Assembly: GCA_037179335.1 (NCBI GenBank) | Contig: JAKZHN010000002.1 | Location: 806,001 to 870,000 of the forward strand | Direction: 5' to 3' | DNA from: Cyclaneusma minus | Taxonomy: Eukaryota; Ascomycota; Leotiomycetes; Marthamycetales; Marthamycetaceae | Length of the DNA: 64,000 nt | Shown here: one piece after another, positions 23,957-34,106 of the stretch | Layout: the number at the start of each line of letters is the position of its first letter | Numbering within the stretch: position 1 is the first letter of the stretch | Notes under the pieces: generated by a model | What the model was told of the DNA's origin: nothing | Seen by the model: only the letters and a program-made list of their open reading frames with translations | The model's database searches: none | Translations under genes and position numbers: made by a program

Positions 23957-25558
23957 ATATGGTAGACTGGTTCGGACCTTGCTTTTAGCCTACGTTGGAA
24001 CTCGGCGTGCCACGAACTTGTCGGCGCGCGAACAACTCGCATGGTTGCTGATGACATCTTTGCTTCCCCCGCTCGCGGATGATGCAATGCTCAGTCTTCT
24101 GATAAGCGTTGTCTCTAAAGATCGGAGATTCCTGATGCAAACCTCCAAGGCGCCATCTGTTGATGCTAGATGTGCCAGAAAGCATGAGGCTCAATTCGGT
24201 GTTGCGTGCATACGGAGACGCTTTGCCAGGCGAGTATTGGAGCTTCGTGAGATAATGGAAAAGAAGGTGGTTGGCGGCCTCCATATGGACATGACTCGGG
24301 AGGCTATTTTGATTTTCGACTAGGATTCTGAGTTGAAGCGTCTTGGTAGATATTGCGTTCAAATTCTAGGCCTTTTAATCGGCTATAGACGGCAATGATT
24401 TATCAACGAAATTTGTGGACAATAAGCCTTGGCATATTTGGACAATAACTCTTATAGCTTGAACAGGATAAAAGCCGCGTCAAAATCTCCATACCTTCCT
24501 TACCAGGCACCACTCGGTTGCTTTATTTAGAACTATTCAGGCTTGATGGCTTGACATCGATCTTCCGGGTGTCACGCCGAATGACCGTGGTACACTAAAC
24601 AGTTCCCGAATGCCTTCACATGCCCCTCTAAGGGTTTCTAGAACAGTTGTTCCCCAAAGAGGCATATCAAAATCAGCCGGAAGCGACTACTGTTCAGACT
24701 TGGCAGAAAACGCGGCATTTGAAGTCCACCAAATAAGCTCTTACCCAGGCACGTCGACGCCGCACCAGCTGTGGTCATTCTGTGGACTAAGAACCTGGAA
24801 AACAAAAGCCTGGGTCGGACCCTGGGGACCTGAAACTTGAAGATCAATCGGGGAAGTTCTCCACACCGCAAGTACCGGTCCTCTTAATCTTAGGCCCTGC
24901 CGCCCTTGATCTATGTTGGGACGTTGGGACTCGGGAGCCCGTGCGGCTGCTGCTGCCGACTTGGAGCATGTACAAGGTATCCTGGCAGTCAGTGGCCAGT
25001 CCTTGCTGGCGGCACGAGACTCGAGTGCCATTGTCGTGGTGGCAGCAGTTCGATTGAAGCCCAACTGGAACATGTCCCACCATCCGCACTTCCGTAAAAT
25101 GACAAAACCGAGATTCAGGATCCCTGACGCCAGGGGTTATTGCATTCGAAAATGCTGTCTGGTGCGATGCGGCCTTGAAGGCCCGGGTCGTCAGTGTTAG
25201 CCTGCGGCAGTTCTGAGATGATTGGTTGGAATAGCAATGCCATTAGAGCTTATGCAAAATATTAGAGTTGGGCTTGGCAGCTGGCAGGCGAGTTACGCCA
25301 TAAACTATTCCTACTTGGGCCTAATTAGACCAGCCAGGAGCGCATGGCCTGTGCACGACCTGCGTTGTTAGCCGAAGTTTAATTGGACGTCGATTGAGAA
25401 TGGCCGCCATCAAGGCTTCAAATCCAGAAACAAATTTCGGTCTTCATCGTCTGAAAAGTGAGGACATCTCTGTTCGCCCTGCCAAGGCTTTGCCACGTCA
25501 AAGAAGTCCGTACTCCAAGCTCAATTAAAGCGCATCCATATACTGAAATAACTCCATC
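23957..25558. other. intergenic, no gene seen
   Basis: Several overlapping short frames on both strands, none with recognisable coding character. Confidence 0.45.
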
Positions 25559-27440
25559 TCAAAAGAAAATTGGACACAGCTCAAACATTCCTGCCTCACT
25601 CCGAAACCATGGGTAGAGTGACGATGCCACGCGCCCAGGTCTTGCCCTCCGCTCCTGGCCCTTGTAAACGACCGCCGGCGATAATGTTGTGAGCACCTTC
25701 ACGGGCCCAGGTTCCAAAGGCAGCGTTCCTTCCTCACGCTGTTCTTCAATCTGACGCTTGTTTGAACCAGTTTGGGAGAAGTGAAGAGCAGAAATGAATT
25801 CTTTACCCGGGGAGGACCAGATAAATTGGACAGACCCAGGTAGGGACTTGAGGCGTATTGTCAGTAGAATGGCCTCATAAACCACCCTCTCGATTTCTTT
25901 CTCGATGGAGCCGAGGCGATTGAACTGGCGCACAAGTGGACGCAAGACCTTTATAATGTAGCTCGAAGTTTTGATGCTGGTAACTTCGATGCTTTGGACA
26001 ATCTCGAGATCTCCAAAATCAAGAAGAGCAAGAGCTCGAGACCGACAATCATATAAATAAGCCTCCCTTCCGGCTGGGTCGTACACTCCAATGATATCAG
26101 CTTAAGTATATAGGACAAAAGCGAGTAGGCCAGGGATGTATTTGAACAAGATTGAAATCATCGCTGCGTTTTATCTCTCTTTGTTGCAAATCCTGTGCTT
26201 CGACTTGCTGATATACGCCGTCCCATATAAGAAATCCTATAAGGCCCTCGATCAACATAATCTGCTCCAGCGATCTGAATGGCGTTAAGTCACTTTCCCA
26301 CAAAAATTCGTGAAGCCCAAGGTATCTCTTCAATACTCTATCGAAAGAAGCAGCCATCGGGAATGGCGGGAATGGTAAGCGGGGATTGTAAAGCTTCGTG
26401 ACGAGTGTCTCCAGTGGAAGCCTTTCTGAGGAAACCAGCTCCTTCTTGAGTGTTTTGATGATGTCGCTGATTTTATTTTGTAGACGCCCGATCTGTTCCT
26501 TGGCAGATTCTTCGTCGATCATGCGCTCTCGAGGCTCGTAATGTTCACATTCTTTGGTCGTTGCTTCACGAAGCGGAGTGCTAGAACTACCATAATGTCA
26601 GTTGACTACTCCAAGAGCTTGAATGTTGTATCCGAAGGGTGAGACAAACCGAGATGAAGGAGAAGATGAATCTTCTGACTCATCTGGAAACTCGGAGCCA
26701 ACAAGGAGGACCTTGTTGCTTGCGGGCATCTCAGCAGCCTCTGGGACAGACCCAATGGCACTCTGATGACGACTTTTGCGGATCTTCTGCTTTTTAATTT
26801 GCCTGGTCGACTGATCGAGGATTTTCGGAAGACCGTGATGCTCGACAAGTCGTTTGATCAGTTCCTTGGGCGACTTAGGTGTTTTGCTTGCGTCACAAAA
26901 CCAGCATTTCCACTCATCAACTCTAGGAATGCGCTTTGCATTGAAGCGGAAGCCTTCCAAGCAGTTATAGTGATACGACTTGGCGCATCCAGAACATTCG
27001 AGGCTTTTCTCATCCTCTTGATTGTTATCCTGGCCAACGCACAAGATACACATGATGTTGCTTTTCTGGATGATGGGACGCGTAGAGCTCGTGATGACTG
27101 GTTGCTGGTAATGTTTAGCATTGCTCGGTAGCTTGTGATACTTCGACGTACCTTGTGAACAGATTCTTCTGCATGGTACGCATCTGCCGCCTGCTGGTTC
27201 ATCTTAGCTTCAACTAGACTCTTTGGATTCCGCGACATACGTCGTGTGGAGACTCTTCCGGAGATTCTGGACCATCTGAAGGCCCTTCAATAGAAGCAAC
27301 AGAAGTCTGTCTTGGCTTAGTTCCCGCTCAATGTCTTTGATTATCTCGATTACCTGGTGATTGGATGAATTTTCAGCATTGAACCAGTCCGACTGATCCA
27401 TCGGAACGATACCGTCGTCGAGTTCTGTACAAGACATCAT
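25559..27440 (-). CDS. PHD-like zinc-finger protein, module B
   Basis: Best join is 27440-27354, 27193-27152, 27104-26650, 26586-26148 and 26062-25559, about 508 aa; the first intron and the last acceptor are the least certain. The C4HC3 PHD-like finger is clear: MCILCVGQ, LECSGCAKSYHYNCLEG and EWKCWFCDAS. A basic patch (RQIKKQKIRKSRHQS) suggests nuclear entry. The first conserved C-terminal block ends LEQIMLIEGLIGFLIWDGV. The second has LYDCRSRALALL, VLRPLVRQF and IRLKSLPGSVQFIWSSPGKEF. The tail diverges after this, with RARPGRVASSLYPWF at the extreme C-terminus in place of the VYAxAxVxLDYS seen in copies A and C. It is divergent to the Hsp70-like gene at 28300. Specific function unknown. 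Confidence 0.8.
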
Positions 27441-28299
27441 TGGTGGGTGTGTGATAGTAAGTAAGTATGATGATGAGTATGCTCCGGCTCTCTGAAAAAG
27501 CGGAAATGTCGAGCAATGCTGAAAGGAGGAAGGGTGTGGGGTGGGCGGGAATAGTTTGAAGATATAACGGGTGATTGAGGAAGCGACTTAGCTTTTTCCA
27601 GGATATTTCTTTCTTTCACCATACGTCAGCGGATGCCGCCGTATCAGTGCCGATCCCTTGTCTGACATGGTGGGGGGGGGTCTGTCAAACCTTGCCTAGA
27701 CTTCAGAACAAGATTTAGAGATCAGTGCTTGCACAATTAGTTTGCAAGGTATCGCTTGACTCCAATGTTGACCTTTGCATCAGAACTTTAAACTTCAGAT
27801 ACTATGCAAGGGAGACACCTCATATCCAACTCACAAGGACTTAGTAATTTAGCAAAAATTATCTTCATTGTTGGTAGTGTCTGGGTTCATATGCTGCTTT
27901 GGCAACATCAACGGCTGGAGTCACTCAGTCCTCTGATCAAATAACAAGTATACCCCAGAATCCTCAAGTACTTGTCAGGAACTACCAACTCTAGCCTTCT
28001 CCCAAGATAGCTCCAGAGCAGGATACCAACTATTCCACTTCGTCTGCATCTGCATACAATCCAAATCCTCATCCTCGAATCCGCCTCATCCAGCCAACAT
28101 ATCTCTCGAACCATCCGTGTCAACGTCGTCCTCGTAACCTGATCTGTCGTCCAGTCTTACCATATTCTTTGGGTGCTCTTCAACCCTTTCACACGAGTTT
28201 GTCTTTCACTCATCGCACCTGTTATGAGAAATATTCTAATCAAAAACACCTAGGCTTTTCTTAGGCACATTCTTTGTCGATTCTTGCCCCTGTTTCAAA
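27441..28299. promoter_or_regulatory. shared intergenic region between PHD-like B and Hsp70-like B
   Basis: 859 bp between head-to-head start codons, with a run of nine or ten G at about 27669-27678. No gene is supported. Confidence 0.5.
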
Positions 28300-31018
28300 A
28301 TGTCTGGCCGTCCCAGGGTCTACATGGGCATTGATTTCGGGACGACGAACATGGAAATCTACAACAAAGTTTTGGGTGGTGATGGCAGAGAGCTGTTGTC
28401 GGAGAAGTTTTCCGGCTATCCTGGAGCGGAACGTCACAAACGCATCCCAACGCTCCAACACTGGCCGATAGTCGATGGAAAACATTTGTTGCGATGGGGC
28501 GTCAAGGTAGACGATGCGTACCATGGCGGGGAGGGCGATATGAAAGAGAGCGAAGTTCTGCGGCGGATAAAACCCGCTTGTCACGAACCAAGTATGGATG
28601 TCGGCCGAAGGCATCGGGCGAAATTACTTAGTCAACTGGAGGCCCTGGGTATCACCCTGGAAGAGGCCTTAGGGGCTTGGTTCCGGGATGTTTACAGACT
28701 AGTGTTCCGCTACCTGGAGGCCAGGAAGGATTTGCTCGGTCCTGGTGGTTTGAACGAAGCCGAAATCAACGTAGCAGTCGCAATACCTGCCGACTGGCAG
28801 AAGCCCGAGGAGGAACTGATTCGCCGTTCCGCCACTCAAGATATTGTAACACATGACAAAATTAAGATAGCATACGAGCCAGATGCCCTCGTCATCGCAT
28901 ACCTGTCCTCCGAAAAGAGGCGGCGGCCTGCAGATTTCCGCGAGAACGCAGTACTGGTCGTTGATGGAGGAGGAGGAACAACGTGCATCAATTGCACGAA
29001 AGTTGCACAGACATCACCGATGCGCTTTGAAGAAGTTGTTGCGAGTGCTAGTAAGTTCTCGAGAATGGTGATGTGGCTTAGGTTGCTTACTAGAAAATAG
29101 GTCTCGATACGGGGTCCGAGAGTACGTATTGACCCAGCAAGTCTCAACCTTTGTGATAATAACCATGTCCACTTTAGTGCTCACTGAGAAGGTTTGCATT
29201 CTTGCGGAGGATCACCTTCGTTCCTCAGGTGACACACCAAAAGAGAGACTGCATCTGGGTGTGAAAATGGTTAGGGCGAAATTCGAACGCTGGTGTAAGC
29301 CGTATTTTGGAGGGGATGATGGAGCTGACGAATTTGATATCGACAAATCGCTCGACTCCCGCGAACCTGTGGTATTCCACCTAAGTTTGTATGCTATGAC
29401 TCGGTTTCTTTTGAAGACCACTACAGTGCTGATTGTCAATAGCATGGAACTATGCAAAATTTTTGATGAATTGATCGATCGAAACATGGAAAAAGTCCAC
29501 GAGTTTGTCAAGCGGAGTTCTGTGCCCATCGGACTAGTCATTCTCGCTGGTGGCCTCCACCAAAGTCCCTATGTTCGAAAGAAGATGAAAGAGGCTTTGA
29601 AAAAAGTCTTGCCCGAGGTGGAGGTCATCATTTTACCAATGCAGTAGGTAAAATTTGCCCACGTCTACCCAGTCCCAAGCTTACGGCTCAGGAAATCCAA
29701 AATTTCCAAGGGACTCACCTTGGGTTATGGCGAAGACATATGGATCCGTCGGTACAACAAGTACAACCGCGGGTTGTGGGCCGATCTCGACTACACTCCT
29801 GAAGTGGCGGCTCGGTTTCCCAACATCCGAACCCTGCCAGACCCCCGAAACCCTGGAAAACGACTATTCAAAGCCATCTTCTGGTTCGTCACCAAAGGTG
29901 AAACAACCCTCACCGATGAACTTACTTGTCTCGACGACAAGTCGAGATATCGTACAAAAAATGAGGACGATAACTTCATCTTGAACCAGATCACATCGAA
30001 GCGTTGGAATACGCTAAGTGACGGAGAGCCACTGGAGGAGTACCTGATCCATTCGACCGAGGATTTGAAAGGCAGACTGGTGACTATTTGCACAGATGCC
30101 CACGAGTCTGGCAATGCGGACGGCTCGTTGAAGACAATTACCGGGGAAAATGCACGCATCTATAGGAGCGTGCTGGAATGGGCAATGGATCGCCAGCCCA
30201 GAACACCGGGCAGACCGGCACAGTGCATTCCCCCATCATCATTCACCAGTGTTATAGAAGATGGAGAGCGGAAGAAGCGGGTGCCTTACGAAGTACACGC
30301 AAAAGGCACCAATGCTGGCGCCAAATTCATCGCCAGAATCTTTTCCGAGCAAGGCAGGAAGAATACATGGGACCTAGAGGCCATCGAAGCGCCTTTCAAC
30401 GACTCCAGAAGTCACCCTGCGGCTGTGTCAAGGGGAAGAGCAGTGGAGGGTGAAGAGAGTAACGTTGATAACGAAGAAGCGATGAGATCTCGTCAGGCAT
30501 CGATGCAGAACAGTAGAGAAACTACACTGCGGGGAATCATGGATGAGGGAACAGGGGCGAGACAGGATGACGTCGAGAATCCCCATGACTGGATAGATGA
30601 ATTCCTCAACAACAACACACTTGAGACGAGCCAGGGTGGAGTCGAGGAGCCCGATGCCCACCCTAGGGGACAACGGGCATGGCGGGGCCGGCGAGCAGTG
30701 TCGAGGGCTCAACGAGGTGAGTTCAATTGACATCTTGAAATCCGTGCAGAAACCCTAGCTGACCGCCAGCCTCCAGACAAATCTCCATCAAGCGCTCAAG
30801 CGCCAATAGATGACACTAGCGACTTGGACCAATCGTCCCAAAGCCAGCTGCAGAAGCGGAAAAGGCCGATTTCATCAGACCCTGATGATGAATTCCAGCC
30901 ATCGCCAAACAGGGAGTTTGAAAACGAGCTCTCAAAGGGGAATTTCCCCCAAACCCGAAGTCAGGGAGGTGGAGAAGAGGGAGGATCCATTTCCAGAGCG
31001 CAATCAATTCCGTGGTGA
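28300..31018 (+). CDS. Hsp70-like actin-fold ATPase, module B
   Basis: Join is 28300-29050, 29101-29121, 29178-29388, 29443-29643, 29692-30716 and 30777-31018, 816 aa, fully open. Nucleotide-fold motifs are YMGIDFGTTNMEIYN (phosphate 1), VLVVDGGGGTTCIN (phosphate 2) and VILAGGLHQSPYVRKKM (adenosine). The second exon is the 21-nt microexon for SLDTGSE. The C-terminal region has IFWFVTKGETTLTDEL and HESGNADGSLK, matching copies A and C, in place of an Hsp70 substrate-binding domain. The last intron (GTGAGT, GCTGAC branch) leads to an exon with a basic nuclear-localisation-like patch (LQKRKRPISSDPDDE); without that splice the protein would end at 30730 with RAQRGEFN. It is the cleanest of the three copies. 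ATPase activity and partnership with the divergent PHD-like gene are inferred. Confidence 0.87.
29101..29121 (+). other. 21-nt microexon of Hsp70-like B
   Basis: It is flanked by AAAATAG and GTACGT. It encodes part of SLDTGSE and keeps the frame between exons 1 and 3. Same length and product at 1776-1756 and 34924-34944. Confidence 0.85.
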
Positions 31019-31578
31019 TTAGAGTGCTTGCGATTTGGAGAAGGAAAGAGCTATCCCAGCCTTGGCGCCAATGTTTGCGCGAGGAGACCATTCTAAATGG
31101 CAGCAGTGGTCAGACATTTCATGCTAGTGAGGATTTTGAAATTGAAAAAGGCTAACAAGAAGGCGGTGCGCGGTGTTGGGTAAGGCTTGGTCTGAGGAAA
31201 AGTTCGGCTTGTGATTGAATATCTACCTTGAGCAATCGAATCATATAGAATGACAGCATATGGGATCATGTTCCACTAATAAAGGCTGTGATTTGACAAG
31301 GACTATAGGGTGCATCTATATGTAAGTGAGGATCAAGGGCAGGGTTAGCTATAGTATCGGTATGGACGGGAGATGAAGTAGAAGCAGGGCATTCCAAAGA
31401 GGCAGCTGCTTAACATCTTCACTGTGTAGCCCAGTATCGCAGCAAATGGCTTACAAGGCACAGGGCCCATGGGCATTCCACGTGATAGACATCACGTGCC
31501 AATAAAACCAGAAAGCTCAGCTTCAGTTTCCGAGTTGTGTGCATGCCATGTCAATTTCCACGTCGGCTAAACGCTACT
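31019..31578. other. convergent 3' intergenic region
   Basis: It lies between the 3' ends of Hsp70-like B and PHD-like C. No gene or repeat seen; both terminators must be here. Confidence 0.5.
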
Positions 31579-33594
31579 CTACACCATCCTGCTAATGGGA
31601 CAGACAGACCCCTGCGAGTAATCCAAATAGACGAAGGCTTGGGCATAAACGCTTTCCGCTTGCCCAGGCTTCTTGTAAATCACACCAAACATCGTAGTAA
31701 CTAGAATCTTGGCGCAGTCCTCGCTAAGCAGTCCCTTTTCTCTCAGTATCGCAAGGTCCCGATTATTCATCCCGTCGTCCGGAGAGTGATGTATCATTTC
31801 AAATTCATCGCCAGGGAATGGCCAGAATGTTTCTATGGATCCAGGCAGTGCTTTGAGACGGACGGCCAACTTGATGACATCAATCAGGAATGTTGTGATG
31901 CGGTCTCTGGATTTGGCGTGATCTTGCAATTTGGGAACGAGTGGATCTAAGACCTCGAAAATGCGCGATGTGGTGGCATTAGCTGCAGCGGTGAAATTGC
32001 TGACTGTTTCTCGATCCCCGGTGCGGTAGAGTCTCAAAGCCCGTGATCGATAATCGTGAAGAAATGCTTCAGCCGAAGCGGAGTCATATTCTAATTCGAT
32101 GTCAGATAATATATCAGAAGTAGAAGTAATGGACTGACCCAAGCTGTCTTGAACTTTGCCTGGTGGAGGCTCCACTGTTGGAACTGTGTCAAAAAGCTCC
32201 CAAACCAGAATGCCGACTAGGCCTTCGATGACGACACTTTGGTCCAGGCTCTCGAAGGAAGGCTTGAGATTATCGAGAAGACGCTCCTCTACGGGTATAC
32301 GAAGCAGCTTCTTCAGAGTCAAAAGAAACGCGGAAGAATTTGGCCATGGAGGCATAGACTCATGAAACAGGCTACTCCATCCCTTGAGAGTGCCACGGGG
32401 GTGTTTGTATGAAACAATAAGCTGTGTGATCAAGTCGCTGATGTTTGATCGAAACATCTTAATATCCTCGCGGGCCTCTGATCTGGTCACTATCGGTTCC
32501 CGAGGGTCAAAGGGTGGCTTTCGGACCTCTTTCACTGGAAGTTTAGTCACATTCGAGTCTGGCGAGTCTGCATCATGTACCGAATATGCCTCCTTTCGGA
32601 TTGGGATAGCCATCTCTGGTAATAATCCTTCAGTCGTGGAGGGACTGCCTCGTGAAGCCGCCAACTCGCTACTTTCCTGGGACAAAACAGAGTATCTCAT
32701 TCTCAACGGACGAGATTGAGCAGGCTTCTCGCGGGGCTGGGTGCCAGATGCGGGCAATTGCCGCTTTTGGTTCGACGGACGGACTAGCTTTCTTCGTTTC
32801 CGCGAGGAAGTGTCTGCTGAGCTTGATATTCCGGGTTGGTGCACATCGTCACGGCTACCTTCCGAGGTAGATGGCGAAGACTGAGAGCGGGCTCGTAGTT
32901 TCCTTGATGGAACGTTGGTGACCGGTTGGGAGGTTTCATGTTGGGGGCCATCTCTGGCAAGTGTGTGAGGTACTTCAGGTACAGCCGAATCGGAATGTTC
33001 CAACATTAACTTGCGAATTAATTGCCCTTTCCAGTTGTTCTTCGGTCCGCAGATAAAGCATTTCCATGTATTGTGCCGCTTCTTCAGAACTTTGTTCGCA
33101 TGCCAGTTGTGTTCCCTTTTCAAACATTCGTAGTGCCACACGCTGTGGCATACATGGCATACCAGTCTTTTTCCAGCGCTCATGATGTGGCAGATGCTAC
33201 ACGGACCTTTATGTGTTGTTGGCTGAGTGAAGTTAGCTGAGGCTCATAAAAGAGTTAGTTATAGTCAACTTACCTGGGGTATTTCTACTGTGATCGATGT
33301 CCCAGCGGGCCCTTCCATCTCGGGCTCTGAAGCACCATTCTCGTCGTCGTCGACAGGGACCTCTTCATCTTTGGTTGACAGGTTGCGCCGTGGAGTCAGA
33401 GGGGAGACAGTCGGAGATTTGCAGGGTGCGGCGTGGCTACGCTCCCCAACAGCCATCTCGTCGGTGGGAACACTGCTGTGGTTGCTCCGGCGGTATGCCT
33501 GAGATATCTCGGAGCTCGCAAACGTCCTGTCTGCATCTGTGGACATTGATCGGCTCCAAGTTGGCTTGCCAGAGGAATTTTGATTGTCAGCCAT
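31579..33594 (-). CDS. PHD-like zinc-finger protein, module C
   Basis: Two exons, 33594-33274 and 33222-31579, give 654 aa, and the intron has GTAAGT and CACTCAG borders. The finger reads GPCSICHIM, LVCHVCHSVWHYECLKR and NTWKCFICGP, a C4HC3 PHD-like set. A long Ser-rich linker has a bipartite basic signal (SSRKRRKLVRPSNQKRQ), so the protein is probably nuclear. The conserved C-terminal blocks are LDQSVVIEGLVGILVWELF, then FLHDYRSRALRLYRTGDRE, VLDPLVPKL and RLKALPGSIETFWPFPGDEF, ending with SVYAQAFVYLDYS, which matches QVYAPAIVCLDYS in copy A. It is the longest and best resolved of the three PHD-like genes and is divergent to Hsp70-like C. No known family name is assigned to the C-terminal domain. 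Confidence 0.85.
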
Positions 33595-34106
33595 CGTAGC
33601 TGTGTTTTGCTAGGTTGGTGGGACTAAAGATTGAGGTGAAAACCGAAAAGATGTTTCTTTCGTTCAAATCGGTGGCTCAGTCTAGTATGGCCAGAGAAGA
33701 CATCCTGCCTGTGTGGGTCTTTCAGCGTTTGCACACATCTGAATTCTTGAGATGGCCCCGCACTTGGGTGCCTTTCCGCGCGTCCCGTATGCACAATTCC
33801 AATTTCGGTCGTTCACCCCAACGCAAAAGAAATAACTGCATGTTTCCGGCGTCCACCTCCAATAAACAACTCCCAAGTCTCCTGCAAAGAGAAATTTGCA
33901 TCAATCCATATTCGGCCGATGCGCAAACCGGGGATCATCCATGCATGTACCTTACTGAAGCGTCACATTGCCCTTGAGCCTTCAAGCCTAAGTGCAAACG
34001 CTGCCGTCGTCCGCTCTGCCAGTATTTAGGATACTTGCCACCCTTCGAACTTTGTCACTGACCATCTTCCTTGTCTTCTCGAATCTCCATACCACACGAA
34101 CTAAAA
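33595..34106. promoter_or_regulatory. shared intergenic region between PHD-like C and Hsp70-like C
   Basis: 512 bp between head-to-head start codons, the shortest of the three such regions. No gene is supported. Confidence 0.5.

Noticed and set aside
23916..24323. Plus-strand frame with MRRRPLGEEAEFKYG
   Set aside because: It begins inside the complement of the broken gene's 5' part and shows no coding signature.
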